Origin: Planctomycetota bacterium
GTDB taxonomy: Bacteria; Planctomycetota; Phycisphaerae; UBA1845; UTPLA1
DNA length: 39,878 bases
Assembly (NCBI GenBank): GCA_003576905.1
Contig: QEVG01000039.1
Span: 1 to 39,878 of the forward strand
Direction of reading: 5' to 3'
Under the pieces are notes generated by a model. That model ran no database searches. It was not told where the DNA came from and saw only the letters and a program-made list of their open reading frames with translations. A program made the position numbers and the translations under genes. Positions 15,699 to 23,940 of this stretch are shown here, one piece after another (within the stretch, counting starts at the first letter, position 1; each line of letters begins with the position of its first letter).

Positions 15699-16120
15699 GA
15701 ACAACGCTCATCATCACGACGGGCTTTCTGGTCTCGGCTACGGGCTGCGCCTATCGACATGGGGACATCGTTCGTGATGGATGCTATCGGATCGAGACAA
15801 CGCCGCCAGCCGGTCCGATCTTTTACGGCGTAAATGTCGAGAGAGAGGATGGCCGGTTCATCGTGTCCGGCTTCGGAAAGCGCCCTACGCCGCATGGGAG
15901 CGTCGAGGTGCAGATTGTCGGACCCGCAGGGGAGATTCTCGATAGCAAGACGGCCGACCTGCTGCGGCCACTCGCTGTTCGGAACCGGAGCTATAATTAC
16001 CGGTTTAGGGCGGTCTTATCGCAGGTCCCGCCCGATGGTAGCATGATCCGCGTGCATTATCACGAGTCGGCCGCGGATCGTGCCGATATGCGTCGAGGCG
16101 ACGGCTCCGCGGACCGCTGA
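15695..16120 (+). CDS. Lipoprotein with YRHGDI motif
   Basis: This is a 141-aa lipoprotein overlapping the CDF stop by four bases, so the two are probably co-translated. The signal peptide ends SATGC (C18). The mature part starts AYRHGDIVRDGCYRIETTPP and continues with beta-rich sequence (GPIFYGVNVEREDGRFIVSG; VEVQIVGPAGEIL; YNYRFRAVLSQV), suggesting one immunoglobulin-like or beta-sandwich domain. The N-terminal mature segment is shared with the 49-aa protein at 13757. Function unknown. Confidence 0.6.
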   Translation: MRTTLIITTGFLVSATGCAYRHGDIVRDGCYRIETTPPAGPIFYGVNVEREDGRFIVSGFGKRPTPHGSVEVQIVGPAGEILDSKTADLLRPLAVRNRSYNYRFRAVLSQVPPDGSMIRVHYHESAADRADMRRGDGSADR

Positions 16121-16191
16121 ATCCGTCAGTCTAAATGGCCGAGCAAGTTGACAACCACGAGACCCCGCATTCAACTATGTGAACGGACGAA

Positions 16192-16572
16192 ATGCTAGGC
16201 CGACTTGTAATCATCGCAGCAGGTCTTTGGACGTTCTTCGGCGCGCCCACGCTTTGCGCGGCCGGCCTGATCGTCCATGCCTGCGATCCAGCTTGTGAGC
16301 CCGCATCTCCCGAAGACGGGCATCATGGGCAAGAAGGCGGCTGCGGGCACGAATCAGGCTGTGCGTCCGACCCATGCACGTTCGTTGCCGCGCCGTCCGG
16401 CAACCTCGTTCTTGCCAAACTCCAGCTCCCTTCCGCAGAATTTTCTCAGTCGGCGGCCGTATCATACGAAGGCTCCAGGCCGCCGGACGGCTTTTCCTTC
16501 TCAGTACATCTCGACGACTTCGCACTCTGCAGAAGTCCAGGCCTCGGCCGCTCCCTGCCTCTCCTGGTTTGA
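16192..16572 (+). CDS. Cys/His-rich secreted protein heading metal module C
   Basis: This is a 126-aa protein with a signal peptide (residues 1-24: MLGRLVIIAAGLWTFFGAPT then LCAA). The mature N-terminus is rich in Cys and His: HACDPACEP, then HHGQEGGCGHESGCASDPCT, then FVAAP. It ends GLGRSLPLLV. Layout and ending match the protein at 7469-7870, which heads the first RND module. A periplasmic metal-binding role is inferred from composition and position. A TTGACA hexamer at 16148-16153 lies upstream, but I see no good -10 partner. Confidence 0.6.
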   Translation: MLGRLVIIAAGLWTFFGAPTLCAAGLIVHACDPACEPASPEDGHHGQEGGCGHESGCASDPCTFVAAPSGNLVLAKLQLPSAEFSQSAAVSYEGSRPPDGFSFSVHLDDFALCRSPGLGRSLPLLV

Positions 16573-16685
16573 TCCCTCTCTGAACTGTTCCCCACGTCGC
16601 TTCTAAGCGCGTTCAGCTAACCACTGGGCGGCGCTATTGCGCGGATCATTTTCTGACTCGCCGGTGTTTTGAGATAGGGCTCGTT

Positions 16686-18203
16686 ATGCGATCAATTCTC
16701 ACGTATTGCGTCATTGCATTTGCGGTACTTCTCTGCGGCTGCGCGCAAGTGAAACCACAACCCGATTATGACCGGGCCAATGAGCATATTCAGGATGCCA
16801 CCGGCTACGCGCCGGGTTACCGGCCGAGCGAGGAATTGTTGGCTTCGCAACAGGTCGAATTGCTCATGCATGACGGTTTGTCGCTCGACGACGCCGTCAA
16901 ACTGGCGCTGCTTAACAACCCCACGCTCCAGGCGACGTACCGCGATGTCGGAATCGCGAGAGCCGACGTGGTTCAGTCGGGACTCTTCTCGAATCCGACT
17001 TTCGCGTTCTCTGCGCAGTTTCCCGAAGGCGGCGGCCGGAGCAACATCCAGGCGAGTCTCGCCCAGAACATCGTCGATCTGTGGCAGATTCCCATACGCA
17101 AGCGGGCAGCCGAACGATCGCTCGATGAGTCGATCCTTCGCCTCGCGCGTGCCGCAGCACAACTTTGCATTGATACCAAGATTGCCTATTACGCCGCTGT
17201 CGCAGCCGACCAGAACCTTGACATCGCGAGAGAAAACTACGACATCGTCAAGCGTCTGCTCGACGTGGCTCTGGCCCGTCAGAAGGCGGGGTTTGTCAGC
17301 GAACTGGACGTAAATCTGAACCGCCAAACCGTCCTCACCGCTCAACTCGAAGTCCAACAGGCTCGCCTGGATGCGGCCGCCGCGCGAAGACAACTGGCGC
17401 TGTTACTTGGCGTGACGACGCGCGTTGAGGATGTCGCGTTGACGACGCCGCTGTCCGAGGCGCCGTTGGTCTGGTGGACGACAGACGAGTTGCTCGAAGT
17501 CGCACGGGAGCATCGCCTCGATCTGCGAGCGGCGAGGAAATCCGCCGAAGCCGCCGCCGTGCGGCTTGAATTCGAGTACCGTAAGATATTCCCCGATTTC
17601 AACATCGGTGCGGCGCTTGAACGGAACGAGCGCCGAGCTCTGCCGGGCCGCGATGTGCTGGCCGACACCGCCCGTGCATCGATTGCAAACGGCGCCCTGA
17701 CGGCGCCCGACATCCAGTCCCGCGGTCAGCGCAACCAGGAGCGCCGGCAGGAGATCGACGCGATCCTCGGCCCCGCTTTCTCACTGACACTGCCGATCTT
17801 CGACCAAAATCAGGCACAGATTGCTCGGGCTCGTTTCACCTTCGAGCAGACTTTGAAGCAGGTCGAGGCGCTCGAACGCGGAATCGTTCAAGAAACGCGG
17901 CAATCGCTCGATGCGGCGACGACAGCTGCGGAGATCGCCCGTTTCTATGAGCAGTCTCTCCTGCCGCAATCACAATCAAACCTCGAATTGACGCGCACAT
18001 CGTACGAAAAGGGGGCGACGCCGATCCTGGTCGTTCTCGACGCGCAGCGGTCATTGCTGGCCGCGCGCCGTGGTGCGGTCACGGCCCGGCAGGCGGCATC
18101 GACCTCGCTCGCGGAACTGGAACGCGTTACGGCACAGCCCCTCCGGGCGCTGCCGACTTCAATGCCCGCTTCACAGCCGGCCAGCTTGCCGGAGGGTTTT
18201 TGA
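16686..18203 (+). CDS. czcC: CzcC-like outer-membrane efflux channel (TolC family)
   Basis: This is a 505-aa TolC-family lipoprotein. The signal peptide ends LLCGC (C19). Two homologous helical halves follow: SLDDAVKLALLNNPTLQATY and DVGIARADVVQSG in the first, and QEIDAILGPAFSLTLPIFDQ and ARARFTFEQTLKQVEALERG in the second. The start pattern LxxAVxLALxNNPxLxA and the ILGPAFSLTLPIFDQN motif are typical of CzcC/CusC. It opens the C-B-A order of module C. It is the only outer-membrane channel in the island and could also serve the module A pump (inference). Confidence 0.88.
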   Translation: MRSILTYCVIAFAVLLCGCAQVKPQPDYDRANEHIQDATGYAPGYRPSEELLASQQVELLMHDGLSLDDAVKLALLNNPTLQATYRDVGIARADVVQSGLFSNPTFAFSAQFPEGGGRSNIQASLAQNIVDLWQIPIRKRAAERSLDESILRLARAAAQLCIDTKIAYYAAVAADQNLDIARENYDIVKRLLDVALARQKAGFVSELDVNLNRQTVLTAQLEVQQARLDAAAARRQLALLLGVTTRVEDVALTTPLSEAPLVWWTTDELLEVAREHRLDLRAARKSAEAAAVRLEFEYRKIFPDFNIGAALERNERRALPGRDVLADTARASIANGALTAPDIQSRGQRNQERRQEIDAILGPAFSLTLPIFDQNQAQIARARFTFEQTLKQVEALERGIVQETRQSLDAATTAAEIARFYEQSLLPQSQSNLELTRTSYEKGATPILVVLDAQRSLLAARRGAVTARQAASTSLAELERVTAQPLRALPTSMPASQPASLPEGF

Positions 18204-18225
18204 GAACCTCATCGGAGATTGATCG

Positions 18226-18432
18226 ATGACAATACGCAGCGCCTTGAAAAGCCGTCGAATCGCAGCGTGCGCGACGTTGATGCTACTGATACTGGTTCAA
18301 TCGGGCTGCATTCCGACTGATCCGGCATCAACATCCGATCCGGTTTCCACTATCGGGTCGGAAGTCTTGAACCAGGCTGTCAACTTTTTCTTCAGCTTCC
18401 TGCGGAGTGCGCTCGCCGCATTTCTTTTGTGA
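18226..18432 (+). CDS. Small lipoprotein between czcC and czcB
   Basis: This is a 68-aa protein. The signal peptide ends LVQSGC (C28), followed by IPTDPAST and a hydrophobic C-terminal helix ending FFFSFLRSALAAFLL. The C-terminal amphipathic/hydrophobic end resembles tiny lipoproteins I associate with planctomycete genomes, though I cannot verify this. It is 22 bases after the CzcC-like gene and 10 before the CzcB-like gene, so it is clearly part of the operon. Function unknown. Confidence 0.6.
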   Translation: MTIRSALKSRRIAACATLMLLILVQSGCIPTDPASTSDPVSTIGSEVLNQAVNFFFSFLRSALAAFLL

Positions 18433-18442
18433 GTAAAATGGT

Positions 18443-19765
18443 ATGAATACGAATCAGCGATCAAGCAAAACCGCTTTCCGGTACGCAGCCTTGGTGCTGG
18501 CCTTCATGCTGACTGTGTCGCTGCTCGCGCTGGTGGCCTGTCGTGACAAGGGCGTGAATCACGCCGCGGCGAACGATGCCGAGGACCGCCATTCGGAAGG
18601 CGATGGGCATGATCACGGCGAAGGCGGGCACGAACATGGCGGCGAAGTGAAACTCACACCCGATGCCATCGCGCGTTACGGGGTGAAAGTCGAAGCGGCC
18701 TCCCTCTACAAGCTTCAGCCCTCGTTCATCGCCCCCGCGCGCGTCGCATACAACGCCGAATCGATGGCACACGTCGGAACGCCGCTTCCCGGCCGCGTGG
18801 TAGATTTGGCTGTCCGCCTCGGCGACCGCGTAAAGAAGGGAGACGCGCTTCTCATCGTGGAAAGCCCGGAATTGGGTGAGGCCCAAAACGACTTTCTGGG
18901 CAAGCAAATCGCCGCGAAGGCTGCGGAATCCGCTGTAGAACTCGCGCAAGGCGCTTTGGATCGCGCCAAGGGTCTCTATGAAGAGACGGGCGGTATCGCC
19001 CTGGAGGAGGTCAAGAAGCGCGAGGGTGAACTCAAGGCGGCTCAGGCGTCGTTACTCACCGCACAAGCGGCCGCCACGGCTTCGGAGAACAAGCTTCACC
19101 TCCTCGGAATGGACCAGGCGGCGGTCGAGAAGCTGCGAAGTACCGGCGAAGTCAATCCCAAGTTCACGATCATCGCTCCGCTCGACGGCGAAGTCGTCGA
19201 ACGGGAGGTCAAATTCGGTGAACTCGTCAATCGTGAGAAGGAGGCACTCATCGTGCTTGCCGACCTGAGCACGCTGTGGGTGCTGGCCGATGTGCCCGAG
19301 GCTCGGCTGCCGGAAATCGCCATCGGGGCCGATGCCTGGATTCACGCCGGGAGCCTTGATCCGCATCGGCACGAGGGTCAAGTCTCCTACATCGCGCCCC
19401 AGATCGATCCGCGTACCCGCACCGCAGCCGTCCGCATCGTGGTGAAATGCGAGCATGGCGCTCTACGCCCGGGTGCATTCGTACAAGTTGAGATCTCAAA
19501 GACAGATCGCAATGCCGAGGAGCCGCCGCCGGTTGTTGCAGTGCCGGAAGATGCTATCCAGACGGTCGAAGGCCGCTCTGTCGTCTTCGTGCCCGTGCCG
19601 AAAGAGGAGAACACCTTCGTTGAGCGCGCAGTAACAGTGGGCAAGCCGGTGGGCGGAATGGTTCCTGTTCTCTCCGGACTCGTTGAGGGCGAGCAGTTCG
19701 TGGCGGCTGGAACCTTCGTGATGAAGGCGGAACTCGGCAAGAGCACGGCCGAACACCAGCACTAG
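18443..19765 (+). CDS. czcB: CzcB-like RND periplasmic adaptor
   Basis: This is a 440-aa adaptor. The signal peptide/anchor ends LLALVAC (C33), so it is a probable lipoprotein. A His-rich segment at residues 50-65 (HSEGDGHDHGEGGHEHGG) likely binds metal. Then come the lipoyl half VGTPLPGRVVDLAVRLGDRV, a coiled-coil hairpin (about 150-215), the second lipoyl half APLDGEVVEREVKFGELV, a beta-barrel and the membrane-proximal domain. The C-terminus ends AEHQH. Unlike the module A adaptor, it uses His clusters instead of Cys repeats. It lies in the usual C-B-A order before the pump. Confidence 0.9.
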   Translation: MNTNQRSSKTAFRYAALVLAFMLTVSLLALVACRDKGVNHAAANDAEDRHSEGDGHDHGEGGHEHGGEVKLTPDAIARYGVKVEAASLYKLQPSFIAPARVAYNAESMAHVGTPLPGRVVDLAVRLGDRVKKGDALLIVESPELGEAQNDFLGKQIAAKAAESAVELAQGALDRAKGLYEETGGIALEEVKKREGELKAAQASLLTAQAAATASENKLHLLGMDQAAVEKLRSTGEVNPKFTIIAPLDGEVVEREVKFGELVNREKEALIVLADLSTLWVLADVPEARLPEIAIGADAWIHAGSLDPHRHEGQVSYIAPQIDPRTRTAAVRIVVKCEHGALRPGAFVQVEISKTDRNAEEPPPVVAVPEDAIQTVEGRSVVFVPVPKEENTFVERAVTVGKPVGGMVPVLSGLVEGEQFVAAGTFVMKAELGKSTAEHQH

Positions 19766-19797
19766 TCTAGAGGTTCTCCTCGTTGGAGCAGACGGAC

Positions 19798-22700
19798 ATG
19801 TTGGAAAAGATCCTTCATTTCTCAATTCGCAATCGCTGGTTGATTGTCCTCTTCACGCTGATTGCCGGCGCGATCGGCGTACATGCATTGACCCAACTAC
19901 CCATCGACGCGGTGCCGGACATCACCAATAACCAGGTCCAGATCAACATCGTCTATCCCGCGCTCTCGCCGATCGAGATCGAGAAGCAGGTGACGTTCCC
20001 CATCGAGACGACGCTCGCGGGCATTCCCGGCTTGCGATCGACTCGTTCGTTGTCTCGCAATGGATTCTCCCAGGTCACGGTGATTTTCGAAGACGATGTC
20101 AATATCTACTTTGCCCGTCAGCAGGTCGCGGAGCGGCTCAACGAGGCAAGAGAGAACCTGCCGCCCGGCGCTGAGCCGATCATGGGGCCCGTCGCCACCG
20201 GTCTCGGCGAAATCTACATGTACACCGTGGAGTACGAACATCCGCACGGCAAAGGCGCTGTCACCGCGGATGGCAAGCCGGGATGGCAGAGCGATGGATC
20301 GTACCTCACACCCGAAGGTCGCCGACTTACGTCAGATGTGGCCTTGGCATCGTATTTGCGCGAAGTGCAGGATTGGGTCATTCGCCCGCAGCTCAAGAGC
20401 GTCAAAGACGTGGCCGGCGTGGACGCGATCGGCGGCTATGTCAAGCAATATCACATCCAGCCGGACCCCATGAAGCTGGTGAGCTATGGCTTTACGTTCC
20501 ATGACGTGATCGAAGCGCTGGAGCGGAATAATGCCAGCACAGGCGCGGGCTACATCGAGCACAAGGGCGAGTCGTATGTCGTCCGCGCGACCGGGCGAAT
20601 CGGCTCGATCGAGGAAATTGAGTCCATCGTGATCGGCTCGCGGAACGGCGTGCCGACCTACGCGCGCGATATCGTCGTGCCTGGGGGAGTCGGCGTCGGC
20701 CGCGAGCTTCGCAGCGGCTCGGCCAGCGAGAATGGCGAGGAAGTCGTGGTCGGCACCGCGATCATGCTCATTGGGGCGAATAGCCGAACCGTTGCCGCCG
20801 CCGTTGATAAGAAGATGGAGGAAATCCGCCGCAGCCTCCCGCCGGACATTCGCGCCAAGACGGTTCTCAACCGAACCAAGCTGGTGGATGCCACGGTTCG
20901 CACCGTGGAGGGAAACCTGACCGAAGGTGCGATCCTGGTCATCGTCGTTCTCTTCCTGCTGCTCGGAAATATTCGGGCGGCGCTCATCTGTGCATCAGCC
21001 ATTCCCTTGTCAATGCTGCTTACCGCGATCGGCATGGTGCAAAGCAAGGTGAGCGGCAACTTGATGTCGCTCGGGGCGATCGACTTCGGCCTGATTGTCG
21101 ATGGCGCTGTCATCATTGTCGAGAATTGCCTGAGGCGTCTCGCGGGCGAACAGCATCGGTTGGGACGCGTCCTCACGCTTCAGGAACGATTGCACGTCGT
21201 TCTGTCGGCGAGCCAGGAAGTACGCCAAGCGACCGCGTTCGGCGAGGCGATCATTATCACCGTCTATTTCCCGATTCTGGCTCTCACGGGCATCGAGGGA
21301 AAGATGTTCCATCCGATGGCCCTGACGGTCATCTTCGCGCTCATTGGGGCCTTCGTCCTGTCACTCACCTTTGTTCCGGCGCTGGTTGCGATACTTATCC
21401 GCGGAAAAGTGAAAGAGAAGGAAGTCTTTTTCGTGCGGTGGGCCAAGGCTCTTTACGAGCCGACAGTTCGGTGGGCCGTCCGAATGCGCTGGGCCGTCGT
21501 GGGCACTGCGGTCGTTCTGTTTGGCGCCTCACTGCTGCTGTTCAGGGCGCTCGGCCAGGAATTTGTGCCGACGCTTGACGAAAAGGACATCGCCATGCAC
21601 GCGATGCGAATTCCCAGCACCGCGCTCACCCAATCGCAGGGAATGCAGTTCGATGTGGAGCGCGTCGTGTCGTCGTTCCCTGAAGTGGCATTCGTCTATT
21701 CCAAGACGGGAACCGCCGAGATGGCGACTGACCCAATGCCCGTCAACGTGTCCGACACGTTCATCATCTTCAAGCCCGAGGAAGAGTGGCGATCCGAAGC
21801 TGAGATGGACCAGCTCATCGCCGAAAAGACCGAAGAGATGGAGCGGCTCGGTGGCGGTCACGAGGAGGAGGGTCATGCCCACGGCGAACACGAGCACGGC
21901 GAGATGAAGCTCACGGGCCACAAGGGCAAGCTCCAGAAGCTCATCGAACTGACCGTCAAGACGCTGCCCGGCAACAATTACGAGTTCACGCAGCCGATCC
22001 AGATGCGTTTCAACGAACTCATCGCCGGTGTTCGCGGTGATGTGGCGGTCAAGGTCTTTGGTGATGACTTCGACGCCATGCGGAAAACTGCGAATGACAT
22101 TCTCGCGCTGCTTCAACAGGTTCCCGGCGTGGCCGATGCGAAGGTCGAACAGACGACTGGCCTGCCGGTGTTGACAATCGATATCGATCGTGCCGCCATC
22201 GCCCGCTACGGGTTGAACGTGACCGATGTTCAGGATGTTGTCGCCGCTGCCATCGGTGGCCGCGAAGCCGGCCAGGTGTTTGAGGGCGATCGTCGATTTG
22301 ACCTGGTGGTGAGGCTTCCTGAGCAAATTCGAGGCCGCATGGACGCACTGGAGAACCTGCCGATCCCGCTTCCAAGAATCGAGGAGGAGGCGTCCGAGGT
22401 GCGACTCGCGTCGGCTGCGGATTTCAGCGGCGTCATGCCCGAACGAGTCGACGCCGGGTTCATCCCCTTGGGAAACGTGTCCCGAATCACCGTGGCCGAA
22501 GGCGCGAACCAGATCAGCCGCGAGAACGGCAAGCGACGAATCGTCGTTCAATGCAATGTGCGCGGCCGCGACCTCGGTTCGTTCGTCGATGAAGCGCAGT
22601 CGAAAGTCGCTGCCGTCGCCCTGCCGCCCGGAGGCTGGCTCGATTGGGGCGGCCAATATGAGAATCTTGTGGCCGCCAAAGAGCGCCTAACGATTGTCGT

Positions 22701-23283
22701 TCCGATTTGCTTCCTCCTCATCTTCCTCCTGCTGTTCAGCACATTCAAGAGCGTCAAGTATTCGCTGCTCGTCTTCAGCGCTGTTCCGCTTGGATTGACC
22801 GGCGGTATCGCGACGCTCTGGCTTCGCGGAATGCCATTCTCCATCTCTGCCGCCGTTGGCTTCATCGCTCTGTCCGGCGTGGCGGTGCTGAACGGGCTCG
22901 TCATGGTCACGTTCATCAACCAGATCAGACGAGAAGGAATGCCTCGGGATGAGGCGATCATTCAAGGGTCGCTCACGCGCTTGCGGCCGGTGCTCATGAC
23001 GGCGCTAGTCGCGTCCCTGGGGTTTGTTCCGATGGCGCTCGCGACTGGAACCGGTGCTGAGGTGCAACGACCGCTAGCGACCGTCGTCATCGGCGGACTT
23101 ATCACCAGCACGTTGTTGACGCTCCTCGTGCTTCCGGCCCTGTATCGCATCTTTACTGGCTGGGATCCCACCGGTCTTCCGACTCCACTGCCGCAGGAAT
23201 GGGAGAACCCCAGCGAAGCCGATGGCGTGGAACCTGCGGCCGTCAATCCTGCTACCGCTGGAACCAACCCGGCGTTGCCATAG
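19798..23283 (+). CDS. czcA: CzcA-like HME-RND heavy-metal efflux pump (module C)
   Basis: This is a 1161-aa protein from ATG 19798 (MLEKILHFSIRNRWLIVLFT) with GGAG upstream; a TTG at 19783 is also in frame. TM4 has GAIDFGLIVDGAVIIVENCL, with D429, D435 and E442 as the CzcA-type proton relay. A His-rich insertion at residues 688-708 (HEEEGHAHGEHEHGEMKLTG) lies in the second half of the periplasmic domain and is absent from the module A pump. A longer loop with GKGAVTADGKPGWQSDGSYL near 150 explains part of the greater length. Zn/Cd/Co export is the family expectation. Confidence 0.93.
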   Translation: MLEKILHFSIRNRWLIVLFTLIAGAIGVHALTQLPIDAVPDITNNQVQINIVYPALSPIEIEKQVTFPIETTLAGIPGLRSTRSLSRNGFSQVTVIFEDDVNIYFARQQVAERLNEARENLPPGAEPIMGPVATGLGEIYMYTVEYEHPHGKGAVTADGKPGWQSDGSYLTPEGRRLTSDVALASYLREVQDWVIRPQLKSVKDVAGVDAIGGYVKQYHIQPDPMKLVSYGFTFHDVIEALERNNASTGAGYIEHKGESYVVRATGRIGSIEEIESIVIGSRNGVPTYARDIVVPGGVGVGRELRSGSASENGEEVVVGTAIMLIGANSRTVAAAVDKKMEEIRRSLPPDIRAKTVLNRTKLVDATVRTVEGNLTEGAILVIVVLFLLLGNIRAALICASAIPLSMLLTAIGMVQSKVSGNLMSLGAIDFGLIVDGAVIIVENCLRRLAGEQHRLGRVLTLQERLHVVLSASQEVRQATAFGEAIIITVYFPILALTGIEGKMFHPMALTVIFALIGAFVLSLTFVPALVAILIRGKVKEKEVFFVRWAKALYEPTVRWAVRMRWAVVGTAVVLFGASLLLFRALGQEFVPTLDEKDIAMHAMRIPSTALTQSQGMQFDVERVVSSFPEVAFVYSKTGTAEMATDPMPVNVSDTFIIFKPEEEWRSEAEMDQLIAEKTEEMERLGGGHEEEGHAHGEHEHGEMKLTGHKGKLQKLIELTVKTLPGNNYEFTQPIQMRFNELIAGVRGDVAVKVFGDDFDAMRKTANDILALLQQVPGVADAKVEQTTGLPVLTIDIDRAAIARYGLNVTDVQDVVAAAIGGREAGQVFEGDRRFDLVVRLPEQIRGRMDALENLPIPLPRIEEEASEVRLASAADFSGVMPERVDAGFIPLGNVSRITVAEGANQISRENGKRRIVVQCNVRGRDLGSFVDEAQSKVAAVALPPGGWLDWGGQYENLVAAKERLTIVVPICFLLIFLLLFSTFKSVKYSLLVFSAVPLGLTGGIATLWLRGMPFSISAAVGFIALSGVAVLNGLVMVTFINQIRREGMPRDEAIIQGSLTRLRPVLMTALVASLGFVPMALATGTGAEVQRPLATVVIGGLITSTLLTLLVLPALYRIFTGWDPTGLPTPLPQEWENPSEADGVEPAAVNPATAGTNPALP

Positions 23284-23350
23284 TTATCGACTCGTCGCCG
23301 AACGGCGCGTGCCGTTTCAGGTATCCAAGTTCAACACGAAGGAGAAACCC

Positions 23351-23623
23351 ATGATCCAAAAGAATGGAAACAAAGCGCTCATCGGTTTGGTTGCTGTCGT
23401 CCTTGGGACATTCTGCGCCGTGAACCTGATGGGCCAGTCGGGCACCGCCCAGCCCGTCCGCAGCGAGACGCAGTATTTCGTCACAGGCGAGGGCGACGAT
23501 GCCCACCTCTGGGTGAGAGAGGGCTCCAATCTTCGCTGCATCGGCCACGGTGAGTGCAAAGCCCACGGCGACCACAAGCACGGCGACGGGCATGATCATG
23601 ACAAAGAAATGTCGAAGCCGTAA
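23351..23623 (+). CDS. His-rich periplasmic protein
   Basis: This is a 90-aa protein from ATG 23351 with AAGGAGA upstream. The signal peptide (ALIGLVAVVLGTFCAVNLMG) is followed by a short domain (TQYFVTGEGDDAHLWVREGS, NLRCIGHGECKAHG) and the tail DHKHGDGHDHDKEMSKP. The tail resembles the His segments of the adaptor and pump in the same module. It is probably a periplasmic metal buffer or chaperone (inference). It lies 67 bases after the pump and overlaps the next frame. Confidence 0.65.
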   Translation: MIQKNGNKALIGLVAVVLGTFCAVNLMGQSGTAQPVRSETQYFVTGEGDDAHLWVREGSNLRCIGHGECKAHGDHKHGDGHDHDKEMSKP

Positions 23624-23915
23624 GCACCGCCAGCGTGGCCGCGATGGACGCCACCGGCGTCCGTTGCGGCCGCCCGGCGTTCTCGCGCTCATCCTATGGC
23701 TCACGCCATTTGTCGGCTTGACGGTGCTTGCCGCCGCTGTCGCGTATCGAACGATGGAGAAACACCGAGAGCGTCACGGCCATTCCCACCTGCCGCATGG
23801 CACCATTCTGACAGCGTTTCTCTTGCTGGGACCGATCGTGGCAGTCTGCTGGATATGGCATCATCTCAGAAGGCAAGCTCGGAAAGACGGCACAAAAGAC
23901 TGGGGAGAAAGCTGA
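23592..23915 (+). CDS. Small two-helix membrane protein with His-rich loop
   Basis: The frame from ATG 23592 (or 23598) to 23915 gives about 107 residues. A basic N-terminus (KKCRSRKHRQRGRDGRHRR) is followed by a helix LALILWLTPFVGLTVLAAAV, a loop HRERHGHSHLPHG, a second helix ILTAFLLLGPIVAVCWIW and a charged tail. It overlaps the previous gene by 32 bases in another frame and has no clear ribosome site, so the start is uncertain. The His-rich loop and position before the P1B ATPase suggest a metal-related role. Confidence 0.5.
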   Translation: MIMTKKCRSRKHRQRGRDGRHRRPLRPPGVLALILWLTPFVGLTVLAAAVAYRTMEKHRERHGHSHLPHGTILTAFLLLGPIVAVCWIWHHLRRQARKDGTKDWGES

Positions 23916-23940
23916 CGGCAAGCGGCATCGTGGTGCATTC

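Noticed and set aside
23222-23350. Start of the His-rich protein at 23222
   Set aside because: That start lies inside the pump gene; ATG 23351 has AAGGAGA upstream and begins a proper signal peptide.
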